A DNA stretch of 64,000 bases from Dehalococcoidia bacterium. GTDB lineage: Bacteria > Chloroflexota > Dehalococcoidia > Tepidiformales > Tepidiformaceae. The stretch spans positions 1 to 64,000 of the forward strand of contig JADYYG010000046.1 in assembly GCA_020853755.1 (NCBI GenBank), read 5' to 3'. Positions within the stretch are counted from its first letter, which is position 1; each line of letters begins with the position of its first letter. Under the pieces are notes generated by a model. The model was given only the letters and a program-made list of their open reading frames with translations. It was not told the DNA's origin and did no database searches. Made by a program: the position numbers and the translations under genes. Below are positions 33,583 through 41,436 of this stretch, in pieces.

Positions 33583-34623
33583 GTGCGAAGGCTCGCGCTG
33601 CTCTTGCTCACTCTTGCTTCCATCTTCCTCCTTGCCAGTTGCGGCGACGATTCGGATGGCAAGACACTCACCGTCGTCACCCACGATTCATTCAACCTCA
33701 GCGAAGACCTGGTCAAACAGTTCGAACGCGATAACGGCGTGACGGTGAAGCTGCTGCCTCGCGGCGACGCAGGGTCGATGCTGACTGCGCTCATCCTCAC
33801 GAAGAAGAACCCCGAGGGGGACGTCGCGTTCGGCGTGGACAACACGCTGCTCGCGCGGGCGTTGAAAGAGGGCGTGTTCGCGCCGTATTCCTCGCCGCTC
33901 CTGGGGCGCGTGCCAAACGAGTTCCAGTCCGAGGGCGCGAACTTTGTCACGCCGGTCGATTACAGTTACGTCAACTTTAACAATGACATCGCGCGCCTGA
34001 AGGAGCTGAAGCTCGACCCGCCGAAGCGGCTCGAGGACCTGCTGGACCCGAAGTACAAGGGACTGACCGTGGTCGAAAACCCGGCTTCGTCGTCGCCTGG
34101 GCTGGCGTTCCTGCTCGCCACGGTGGACTACTTCGGCGAGGGCAAGTACCTCGACTGGTGGGCGGGCATGCGTGCGAACGGACTGCAGGTGGCCGATGGC
34201 TGGGAGACGGCTTACAACACGAATTTCTCGCTCCACGGCGGCAGCCAGCCGATCGTATTGAGCTACGCGACCAGCCCGGCGTTCGAACAACTCTTCGCCG
34301 ACCCGCCGAGGCCGGATGCGCCCACCGCGAATATCCTCGCGGACAAGGCCGTGTTCCGGCAGGTGGAGTACATCGGCGTGCTGAAGGGCACGAAGAACGA
34401 GACGCTCGCGCACAAGTTCATCGACTTCATGCTGAGCGTGCCGGTGCAGGAGGACCTCCCGGGGCAGATGGCGGTATACCCGGTCAACAGCGAAGCGAAG
34501 ACCCCGGAGGCGTTCGCAGCGTTTTCGAAGGTGACCGTCGCGCCGGCGAACATCCCGGCGGCAGTCATCGCTGAGAAGAGCCAGCAGTGGATCGCAGACT
34601 GGACGCGCGTGGTGCTGCGGTGA
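33583..34623 (+). CDS. thiB: Thiamine ABC transporter substrate-binding lipoprotein
   Basis: A 346-residue lipoprotein (lipobox LLASC after LALLLLTLASIF) of the thiB/tbpA family. Family phrases include TVVTHDSFNLSEDLVKQFE, GDVAFGVDNTLL, YSYVNFN and LSYATSPAFE. It captures thiamine outside the membrane. The start is the GTG at 33583 with GAAGGAG 8 nt upstream; an upstream open frame extends back into the riboswitch and is not used. Its stop overlaps the thiP start (GTGA). The riboswitch supports the ligand assignment. Confidence 0.94.
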   Translation: MRRLALLLLTLASIFLLASCGDDSDGKTLTVVTHDSFNLSEDLVKQFERDNGVTVKLLPRGDAGSMLTALILTKKNPEGDVAFGVDNTLLARALKEGVFAPYSSPLLGRVPNEFQSEGANFVTPVDYSYVNFNNDIARLKELKLDPPKRLEDLLDPKYKGLTVVENPASSSPGLAFLLATVDYFGEGKYLDWWAGMRANGLQVADGWETAYNTNFSLHGGSQPIVLSYATSPAFEQLFADPPRPDAPTANILADKAVFRQVEYIGVLKGTKNETLAHKFIDFMLSVPVQEDLPGQMAVYPVNSEAKTPEAFAAFSKVTVAPANIPAAVIAEKSQQWIADWTRVVLR

Positions 34624-36251
34624 GGATCGATGCCAGGACCCGGGCTGTATGGCTGGCGCTCCCGGCGCTGGCGCTGATCGGGCTGTTCCTCATCTACCCG
34701 CTGGCCGAGGTCCTGCGCGTCTCGTTCGCCCGCGGGGAGAGCCTTTCGCCGCTGTTCGAAGACAACTACTTCGCAGGGCGGCTGTGGTTCAGCGCGTGGC
34801 AGGCGGCCCTTTCGACAGCGCTTTCGCTGGCGCTGGCGATCCCGCTCGCGTGGGTGTTTGCGTGCCACCGGTTCCCCGGCAAAGGCACTCTGGAAGCGCT
34901 CCTGCTCGTGCCGTTCGTCCTGCCGACGATCGTCGTGGCGGTCGCGTTCACGGCCCTGGTTGGCCCGCGCGGGGCGCTCAACGTCGCGCTGATGAAGCTG
35001 CCCGGTGTTTCGAATCCACCGATCGACCTGATGAACACGCTCTGGGCGATTCTGCTCGCGCACGTGTTCTACAACGCGGCGTTTTGCGCGCGGATCATCG
35101 CGACGAACTGGAGGGCGATCGACCCGCGGACGGAAGATGCCGCGCGGATGCTCGGCGCGGGCGCGCGCCAGCGGTTCCTCGCGGTGACCCTGCCGCAGCT
35201 GCGCAACGGCATCCTCGCGGCGGGGGCGCTCGCGTTCTTGTTCTGTTTCACCAGTTTCGGCGTCGTGCTGATCCTCGGCGGGCCGAAGTACAGCACGCTC
35301 GAAACCGAGATCTACCGGGAATCACTCTTCCTCTTCCGGCTGCCGATTGCGGCGATTCTCGCCATTGTCCAGATGGCGGTGACGTTCTCCGCGGTCGCCA
35401 TCAGCACGCGGCTGCAGTCACGCGTACCGGGTGGTTCGCACGGGCGGCGGGAGTCTGCGTTCACACGGGAGACACTCGTGGCAGGATCGGCTGTCCTCGT
35501 AGTCGCCGGTCTGCTGACGCTGGCGCCGCTGGCAGCGTTGGTCGAACGCTCGCTCCATGCAGGGGACGGTTATTCGCTGCGTTACTACACGATGCTCGAC
35601 GAGAACGTTCGCGGGCAGGCGCTCTTCGTGGCGCCGATCGAGGCCGTCCGCAACTCGCTGGTGTTCGCGGTCTGCACGGCGCTCATCGCGCTGCCAGTGG
35701 GCGGCCTTGCCGCGCTCGCGGCGGTGAGGGCACGGTCGACACTCGTCGAGACGCTCGTCCAGCTGCCGCTCGGGGTGTCGGCGGTCACCCTCGGGCTCGG
35801 GCTGCTCATCAGCTTCGATACGCCTCCGTTGAACCTGCGGGCGAGCCCCGCGCTCATCGTCTTCGCCCACAGCCTGGTGGCCACGCCGTTCGTAGCCCGG
35901 ACGCTGACGGCGCGGCTGCGGTCGATGGACCCCCGGCTCCGTGACGCGGCGGCGATGCTCGGCGCCGGGCCGCTGACCACCTTCCTGCGGGTCGAACTCC
36001 CGATGCTCTCGGGGGCGCTCGCGGTCGCGGCGACCATCGCGTTCGCAACTTCGATGGGCGAATTCGGGGCGACGCTGCTGATTGCGCGGCCGGAGTACCC
36101 GACCATCCCGGTGGCGATCTACCGGTACCTCGGCCAGCCTGGCGCGACGAACTTCGGGCAGGCGCTGGCGATGAGCACCATCCTGATGGCGGTCACCGCG
36201 AGCGCGTTCTTTGCCATCACGCGCGCCGGCGGCCGGGACGCGCGCTTCTGA
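34620..36251 (+). CDS. thiP: Thiamine ABC transporter permease
   Basis: A 543-residue permease made of two tandem permease halves with about 12 membrane segments in all. Each half carries an EAA-type coupling loop (EDAARMLGAGARQRFLAVTLPQLRNG and RDAAAMLGAGPLTTFLRVELPML). The double architecture is that of ThiP. The GTG start at 34620 overlaps the thiB stop. The next gene, thiQ, begins inside its stop codon. Confidence 0.95.
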   Translation: MRIDARTRAVWLALPALALIGLFLIYPLAEVLRVSFARGESLSPLFEDNYFAGRLWFSAWQAALSTALSLALAIPLAWVFACHRFPGKGTLEALLLVPFVLPTIVVAVAFTALVGPRGALNVALMKLPGVSNPPIDLMNTLWAILLAHVFYNAAFCARIIATNWRAIDPRTEDAARMLGAGARQRFLAVTLPQLRNGILAAGALAFLFCFTSFGVVLILGGPKYSTLETEIYRESLFLFRLPIAAILAIVQMAVTFSAVAISTRLQSRVPGGSHGRRESAFTRETLVAGSAVLVVAGLLTLAPLAALVERSLHAGDGYSLRYYTMLDENVRGQALFVAPIEAVRNSLVFAVCTALIALPVGGLAALAAVRARSTLVETLVQLPLGVSAVTLGLGLLISFDTPPLNLRASPALIVFAHSLVATPFVARTLTARLRSMDPRLRDAAAMLGAGPLTTFLRVELPMLSGALAVAATIAFATSMGEFGATLLIARPEYPTIPVAIYRYLGQPGATNFGQALAMSTILMAVTASAFFAITRAGGRDARF

Positions 36252-37267
36252 TGGCCACGCTCGAAATAACCGGGGTCCGCTTCGAAGCCGGGGGACGCGC
36301 CATCCTCCGCGACGTGAACCTCGCGGTCGCCGAAGAAGAGACGGTTGCTCTCCTCGGCCCGAGCGGATCCGGGAAGACGACGCTCCTGCGGATGGTCGCG
36401 GGTCTCGATCAGCCTTCCGCGGGGAGCATCACCTTCGACGGCCAGGACCTCCGCGGCGTTCCTGCGCACCGGCGCGGGTTTGGGATGATGTTCCAGGACC
36501 ACGCGCTCTTCCCCCACATGGACGTGGCCGCGAACGTGGACTTCGGGCTGAAGCAGGCCGGCTGGCCCGCGGCGAAACGCGAGGCGCGCCGCTCCGAAGT
36601 GCTCCGGCTCGTGGGCATGGAGGGGTTCGAGTGGCGCAGCATCGAGCGACTGAGCGGGGGGGAACGCCAGCGTATCGCCCTCGCGCGCACCCTTGCGCCG
36701 GAACCGAAGCTGCTCATGCTCGATGAACCACTCGGGTCACTCGACCGTGGGCTGCGCGAACGGCTGGCGTCTGAACTGCGGGAGATCCTCGGAGCGCTGC
36801 GCGTCCCGGCGCTGTACGTCACGCACGACCAGTTCGAAGCGTTCACGGTGGCGGACCGGCTCGCGATCATGAACGAAGGCCGCGTCGTGCGGACCGGCTC
36901 GCCGCGCGAACTCTGGGACGAACCGGGGACGGAGTTCGTCGCGCGGTTCCTCGGGATGGAGAACATCCTGCCCGCAGCAACGGTGCCCGGGCTCGCCGGG
37001 GAATCAGAAGCCACGGGGGACGGCCTCGTGCTGGTCCGGGCCGAGGGTGCATTGTTAGCGGATGACCCGGGGCCCGGCGTGGTCAGCGGCACGGTGGTTT
37101 CGCTGCACTTTCACGGGGCCTCGACGGAGCTGCGGTTGCGCGTCGCGGGCACGGAACTCTCGTTCGAACTGCCGTCCGGCAGCGACCTGCCGGCGGAGGG
37201 CGCCGTCGCGCACATCCGTCCGCCGCGAATCCAGCGGGTCGAGCCGGGAGAAGGCGCCCTGCTGTAG
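36251..37267 (+). CDS. thiQ: Thiamine ABC transporter ATP-binding protein
   Basis: A 338-residue ATPase. The Walker A is GPSGSGKTTLLRMV, the signature is LSGGERQRIALART, the Walker B is LLMLDEPLGSLD and the switch is YVTHDQFEAF. The C-terminal 100 residues form a TOBE-like domain (SGTVVSLHFHGASTELRLRV), making it longer than enteric ThiQ and closer to PotA/FbpC-type ATPases. Operon position and the TPP riboswitch argue for thiamine. Confidence 0.93.
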   Translation: MATLEITGVRFEAGGRAILRDVNLAVAEEETVALLGPSGSGKTTLLRMVAGLDQPSAGSITFDGQDLRGVPAHRRGFGMMFQDHALFPHMDVAANVDFGLKQAGWPAAKREARRSEVLRLVGMEGFEWRSIERLSGGERQRIALARTLAPEPKLLMLDEPLGSLDRGLRERLASELREILGALRVPALYVTHDQFEAFTVADRLAIMNEGRVVRTGSPRELWDEPGTEFVARFLGMENILPAATVPGLAGESEATGDGLVLVRAEGALLADDPGPGVVSGTVVSLHFHGASTELRLRVAGTELSFELPSGSDLPAEGAVAHIRPPRIQRVEPGEGALL

Positions 37268-37278
37268 GCTAGATTCCC

Positions 37279-38472
37279 GTGAACGGCCCCCTCGAAGGTA
37301 TCCGCATCCTCGATTTCACCTGGGCACTGGCCGGACCGTTCGCGACGATGCAGTTCGCTGACCTCGGCGCGGAGGTCGTGAAGGTCGAGTACCCGGAGAC
37401 GCACGAGAAAGAGCGCGGCTTCGGCCCATACCACGACGGGATCTCCACGTTTTTCTTCAGCCCGAACCGGGGTAAGAAGGGCATCGCCATCGACCTGAAA
37501 ACGCCAGAAGGCGCCAACCTTGTGAAGCGGCTCGCACGTGAAGCCGACGTGGTGGCTGAGAACTTCCGCCCGGGGACAATGGACCGCCTTGGCGTCGGCT
37601 TCTCGGCGCTCCGCGAGGTGAACCCGCGCCTGGTTTACGCGGCGCTCAGCGGCTTCGGCCAGACCGGGCCGTACAGCCGTATGGTCGCCGTGGATGCGGT
37701 GGCCCAGGCGATGGGCGGCACGATGGCGCTCAACGGCGAAGCCGACGGACCGCCGATGCGCATCGGCGTGAGCATCGGCGATATGACCGCGGGGCTGTAC
37801 CTGGCCATCGGCATCCTTGCCGCGCTCCGCGCTCGGGACGTGACCGGCGAAGGCCAACTGGTGGACGTGTCGCTGATGGAATCGCAGATGGCGCTGTGCG
37901 AGAACGCCATCGTTCGGCATAGCGCCTTCGGGGAGCACCCAACGCGGCAGGGAAGCCGCCACCCGCTGGTCGCGCCCTTCGGGCCATTCCCTACGGCTGA
38001 CGGCTGGATCGTCATCGCGAACGTAAAAGAGTGGGAACTCTTCGCGGCCCTCATCGGACGGGACGACATGGCAATCGACCCGCGCTTCGCAACCAACCGG
38101 GCGCGTCTGGAGAACATCGACGCACTCGAACCGGAACTTGTCGCGGCCCTCAAGGGGCGCACGACAGATGACTGGTTCGGCGTGCTCGAACCGGCGAACG
38201 CCTGCGCACTCGGGAAGGTCAACACCATCGCGGACCTGTTTGAAGACCCGCACGTCGCGGCGCGGGGGATGCTCATCGATGTCCCGATGCCGTACGGCAA
38301 ACCCGGTTCGCTCAAGCTGCCGAATTCGCCGCTGCACCTCTCGGGCACACCGGCCGTAGCCGGCGCGACGATGCCCGAGCACGGCGGCGACACCAACGAC
38401 GTGCTCGCGCGCTGGCTGGGGATGTCCGCGGAAGAGGCCGGACATCTTCGACGCGGCGGCATTGTGAAGTAG
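37279..38472 (+). CDS. CaiB/BaiF family CoA-transferase (family III)
   Basis: A 397-residue type III CoA-transferase. It opens with LEGIRILDFTWALAGPFATMQFADLGAEVVKVE, has the typical ADVVAENFRPGTMDRLG and QTGPYS phrases, and places the catalytic Asp in SIGDMTAGLYLA (about residue 170). The family transfers CoA between carboxylic acids; the substrate is not predictable. A GTG start follows thiQ by 11 nt, so it may be co-transcribed, although a TAGATT just upstream could be a separate promoter. Confidence 0.9.
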   Translation: MNGPLEGIRILDFTWALAGPFATMQFADLGAEVVKVEYPETHEKERGFGPYHDGISTFFFSPNRGKKGIAIDLKTPEGANLVKRLAREADVVAENFRPGTMDRLGVGFSALREVNPRLVYAALSGFGQTGPYSRMVAVDAVAQAMGGTMALNGEADGPPMRIGVSIGDMTAGLYLAIGILAALRARDVTGEGQLVDVSLMESQMALCENAIVRHSAFGEHPTRQGSRHPLVAPFGPFPTADGWIVIANVKEWELFAALIGRDDMAIDPRFATNRARLENIDALEPELVAALKGRTTDDWFGVLEPANACALGKVNTIADLFEDPHVAARGMLIDVPMPYGKPGSLKLPNSPLHLSGTPAVAGATMPEHGGDTNDVLARWLGMSAEEAGHLRRGGIVK

Positions 38473-38615
38473 GCCGCTGACAACACAGCTCGCCAGGCGC
38501 TACTGTTCATCGTGTCAACTCCGAGCCCAACGGCCCGAACGGGAATCGCGGAGCAGGACAGCCTTCAAGGAAAGGGCTTCAGTCACCTTCCCGCGGGGAA
38601 GAGGAGGAGTCCGCC

Positions 38616-39386
38616 ATGGCCAGTCCCTGGAACCCAGAGCAATACCACCGCTTTCGCAACGAGCGCAGCCAGCCATTCTTCGACCTGCTCGAACTCGTCG
38701 CACCAGTGCCCGGCGGGACAGTCATCGACCTTGGCTGTGGCACGGGCGAACTGACGGAGGCGCTTCACGCGAAAACCGGCGCCGCCACCACGCTCGGCCT
38801 CGACAGTTCGGAAACGATGCTGGCCAAAGCCGCGGACCACGCCGGCAGCGGCCTCAGCTTCGCGCAGGGCGACATCACCAGCTTCGAGGGCCAGTTCGAC
38901 GTCGTGTTCTCGAACGCGGCGTTGCAGTGGCTCAACGGCCACGAGACGCTCATTCCGGCGGTTGCGTCACACGTGAAGCCGGGCGGGCAGTTGGCCTTCC
39001 AGGTTCCCGCAAACGCGGACCACCCATCGCACCTCGTAGCCCATGCAGTCGCCCGGGAGGCGCCGTTCGCGGAAGCGCTCGGGGGGTACTCCCGCGAGTG
39101 GCCCGTGCTCCCGCCGGAGCGGTACGCCGAAATCCTCGACGGCCTCGGCTTCGAACCCCTGCACGTGCGGTTGCAGGTCTACGGCCACCACCTGCCTTCG
39201 AGCGAGGGCGTGATCGAGTGGGTGAAAGGCACGCTCCTGACGGACTACGAGCGGCGGATGCCTGCAGAGCTCTACGCGGCGTACCTCAAGCGGTACCGCG
39301 AGCGCCTACTTGCGGAAATCGGCGGACACACGCCGTATTTCTATGCGTTCAAGCGCATCCTCGCCTGGGGACGGAAACCGGCGTGA
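38616..39386 (+). CDS. tam: Trans-aconitate 2-methyltransferase-like enzyme
   Basis: A 256-residue SAM-dependent methyltransferase. It starts with WNPEQYHRFRNERSQPFFDLL, the typical Tam opening. SAM motif I is VIDLGCGTGELTEAL and the post-I motif is FDVVFSNAALQWLNGHETL. Tam methylates trans-aconitate, a toxic by-product of the citric acid cycle. Sequence signatures cover its full length. Its stop overlaps the start of the GNAT gene (GTGA). Confidence 0.87.
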   Translation: MASPWNPEQYHRFRNERSQPFFDLLELVAPVPGGTVIDLGCGTGELTEALHAKTGAATTLGLDSSETMLAKAADHAGSGLSFAQGDITSFEGQFDVVFSNAALQWLNGHETLIPAVASHVKPGGQLAFQVPANADHPSHLVAHAVAREAPFAEALGGYSREWPVLPPERYAEILDGLGFEPLHVRLQVYGHHLPSSEGVIEWVKGTLLTDYERRMPAELYAAYLKRYRERLLAEIGGHTPYFYAFKRILAWGRKPA

Positions 39387-39874
39387 CGGACTTCGACCTC
39401 TCGGTGAAACCGGCCGGATTCGACGAGAAGCCCGTGGTGGCGCAACTGCTCCAGCTGTACCTGTACGACTTCACGGAGTTCATCCCGGAGCTGAAGCCGG
39501 GCGCAGACGGGCTGTACCCCTACGCCTACCTCGACCTCTACTGGGCGCCAAAGCCGGGTGAAGAGCGCCGGCCGTTCCTGTTTCGAAATGGGGATGACCT
39601 TGCCGGCTTCGCCCTCGTCCGCACCGTGAACGACCACCACGTGATGGCCGAGTTCTTCGTCCTGCGGCCGCACCGGCGGAGCGGCCTCGGGAGTGCGGCC
39701 GCGAAGGAAGTCTTCCGGCGACTTCCGGGACAGTGGATCGTCCACGAACACCCGGCGAACCGGCCGGCGCAGGCCTTCTGGCGGCGCATCATCGGGGAGT
39801 TCACCGGCGGTGACTTCAGCGAGGTGACCGAACCGGACGGCGCGGTCACGCAGCGCTTCACTTCGCGCCAATAG
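39383..39874 (+). CDS. GNAT family N-acetyltransferase
   Basis: A 163-residue GNAT protein starting at a GTG overlapping the tam stop codon. The acetyl-CoA-binding loop is RRSGLGSAAAKEVFRRL (about residues 96-112), followed by the terminal strand NRPAQAFWRRIIGEF. The substrate is unknown. Coupling with tam suggests a shared function or simple co-expression. Confidence 0.85.
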   Translation: MTDFDLSVKPAGFDEKPVVAQLLQLYLYDFTEFIPELKPGADGLYPYAYLDLYWAPKPGEERRPFLFRNGDDLAGFALVRTVNDHHVMAEFFVLRPHRRSGLGSAAAKEVFRRLPGQWIVHEHPANRPAQAFWRRIIGEFTGGDFSEVTEPDGAVTQRFTSRQ

Positions 39875-39878
39875 CGAA

Positions 39879-39902
39879 GCCCCCGTCCTTTCGAACGGGG
39901 GC
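39879..39902. terminator. Hairpin between convergent genes, likely bidirectional terminator
   Basis: GCCCCCGT and ACGGGGGC form a perfect 8-bp stem with an 8-nt loop. It lies between the GNAT stop and the flagellin stop. A long T-tract is missing on both sides, so efficiency is uncertain. Confidence 0.55.
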
Positions 39903-39931
39903 CCCGTGGGTGTTGGCTACCCGGCCTCGCC

Positions 39932-41122
39932 TTAGCGGAGGAGGCTGAGGACGGCCTGGCTCTGCTGGTTAGCCTGCGAGAGGACCGCGGTGCCGGCCTG
40001 CTGCAGGATCTGGTTGCTGACCATCTGGGTCGACAGCTCGGCGACGTCTGCGTCGCGGATCCGGCTCTCGGAAGCGGTCAGGTTCTCGACGCTGACGCCG
40101 AGGCTGTTGACGGTGTGCTCGAGGCGGTTCTGGGCCGCGCCGAGGTCGCTGCGGCGGGTGTTGAGCGTGGTGATCGCGCCATCAATCTGGTTGATGAACG
40201 CCTGGGAGGCCGTGTTCGACGCGACGATCGTGCCCGAAGACGTCCAGTCGACGCTGCCGCCAGTGTTCAGGTTCAGGCCCGTCGCTGCCGTCGCCCGCAC
40301 GTCGTTGAACGAGATGTTCATGGAGTCGTACGCGGTGGTGTTAGCACCCACCTGCAGCTTCGCGGAACCCGATCCGGTCACGACGATCGTGGCATTCGTG
40401 CCACCAGTCAGAGATGTCACGAGGTTAGCCGCGATTTCACCGGCGGTGCTGTTCAGCGTGATCTTCACGCCCAACTGGTTGAAGTCGAGCGTCTGGGTGC
40501 CGTTGGCCGCAATCGCGCCGATCGAGATCTGCTGCGCCGTGCCCGTCGACGAGGTCAACGTGATGAGGCCCGCGCCGGACGAGCTGAAGGTATACGTCGC
40601 CGGCTTGGCCGAGGCGACTTCAATGCCCGTCGCGATGGCCGCGCCAACCGCGTCGTTCACGACGAGGTCGGTGCCGGTGACGCCGCCGAGGGTGCCGGTG
40701 AGGGCGCCGGTGAGCAGGTTCTGGCCGTTGAAGCTCGTCGCGTTCGCGATCCGGTCGATTTCCGAGCGCAGCTGGACAAGTTCGGTGCCGATGCTCGTCC
40801 GGGCCGCGGCGTCGTAGGTGTCGTTGGCGGCCTGGACGCCCAGTTCGCGCATACGCTGGAGGATGCCGTGGACTTCGTCCATCGCGCCTTCAGCGGTCTG
40901 AATCATGGAGATGCCGTCCTGGGCGTTGCGGATGGCCTGGCTGTTGCCGCGGATCTGAGCGCGCATCTTTTCCGAAATGCCGAGGCCGGCTGCGTCGTCG
41001 GCGGCGCGGTTGATGCGGTAGCCGCTGGAGAGCTTCTCCAGGACCTTGCCCATCTTCATGCTGGTGAGGTTGAGGTTGCGCTGCCCGTTGAGTGCAGCAA
41101 CGTTGGTGACGATCGAAGACAT
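39932..41122 (-). CDS. fliC: Flagellin
   Basis: A 396-residue flagellin. The conserved N-terminal D0/D1 helices (SGYRINRAADDAAGLGISEKMRAQIRG and NAQDGISMIQTAEGAMDEVHGILQRMRELGVQAANDT) and C-terminal helices (LGAAQNRLEHTVNSLGVSVENLTASESRIRDADVAE) flank a Thr/Ala-rich variable middle of about 180 residues. The protein ends QAVLSLLR, a usual flagellin terminus. It is exported by the flagellar secretion system. A ribosome binding site AAAGGGGA precedes the ATG by about 10 nt. No other flagellar genes are visible in the window. Confidence 0.97.
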   Translation of the reverse strand: MSSIVTNVAALNGQRNLNLTSMKMGKVLEKLSSGYRINRAADDAAGLGISEKMRAQIRGNSQAIRNAQDGISMIQTAEGAMDEVHGILQRMRELGVQAANDTYDAAARTSIGTELVQLRSEIDRIANATSFNGQNLLTGALTGTLGGVTGTDLVVNDAVGAAIATGIEVASAKPATYTFSSSGAGLITLTSSTGTAQQISIGAIAANGTQTLDFNQLGVKITLNSTAGEIAANLVTSLTGGTNATIVVTGSGSAKLQVGANTTAYDSMNISFNDVRATAATGLNLNTGGSVDWTSSGTIVASNTASQAFINQIDGAITTLNTRRSDLGAAQNRLEHTVNSLGVSVENLTASESRIRDADVAELSTQMVSNQILQQAGTAVLSQANQQSQAVLSLLR

Positions 41123-41158
41123 TTTCTGGCTGTCCCCTTTGGTTCGACCTGGCCGGCG

Positions 41159-41172
41159 AGCGGTTTACCGCT
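41159..41172. promoter_or_regulatory. Palindrome AGCGGT-TT-ACCGCT upstream of fliC (396 aa)
   Basis: A perfect 6+6 inverted repeat 37 nt upstream of the flagellin start, within the likely 5' leader. It could be an operator or a small hairpin in the leader RNA. Confidence 0.4.
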
Positions 41173-41278
41173 ACCCGGTCCCTGCCCTGCTGGTGAATTT
41201 GGGCAGGTCTGACACGGTGGTTATCGCTGCAGACAGGCATCGCAAGGGGTACAGAAACGGAACCAACCGGAGACATCC

Positions 41279-41337
41279 GGTGACCAGCCAGTGAACCGGG
41301 GGGACGGCATGTGGCCGGACGGTGACAGGCAGGTGAA
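41279..41337. promoter_or_regulatory. Helically phased GGTGAM repeat array upstream of the first flagellin
   Basis: Hexamers GGTGAC, AGTGAA, GGGGAC, TGTGGC, GGTGAC and GGTGAA start at 41279, 41290, 41300, 41310, 41321 and 41332, a spacing of 10-11 bp. Two pairs give the exact pattern GGTGAC-N6-GTGAAC (41279-41296 and 41321-41338). The array is about 160-215 nt upstream of the flagellin ATG. The same pattern occurs upstream of the second flagellin. Confidence 0.6.
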
Positions 41338-41347
41338 CGGCGCACAC

Positions 41348-41383
41348 GAAGAAAGGAGGCTCCGTGGGGAGCCTCCTTTCTTC
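41348..41383 (-). terminator. Strong hairpin terminator downstream of the second flagellin gene
   Basis: A perfect 16-bp stem (GAAGAAAGGAGGCTCC and its complement) with a 4-nt loop lies 54 nt after the stop of the 514-aa flagellin. On the minus strand the 3' arm ends in TTTCTTC. It separates the two flagellin transcription units. Confidence 0.8.
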
Positions 41384-41400
41384 ACTCGGAGAGCGGCGTG

Positions 41401-41435
41401 GATTGGGGGTAGAGGTTAGAGGTTAGGGATGAGAC
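41401..41435. repeat. Imperfect heptamer repeat in the flagellin 3' region
   Basis: Read in sevens from 41401, the sequence is GATTGGG, GGTAGAG, GTTAGAG, GTTAGGG, ATGAGAC. Seven-base periodicity is clear in the middle units. It lies between the terminator hairpin and the stop of the longer flagellin and resembles the GATTNNG arrays near the right end. Confidence 0.45.
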
Positions 41436-41436
41436 G

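Noticed and set aside
37269-37279. TAGATT before the CoA-transferase GTG counted as another leaderless promoter
   Set aside because: Only 3 nt separate the box from the start codon, too close for a transcript that includes the whole codon, and the gene is close enough to thiQ to be co-transcribed.
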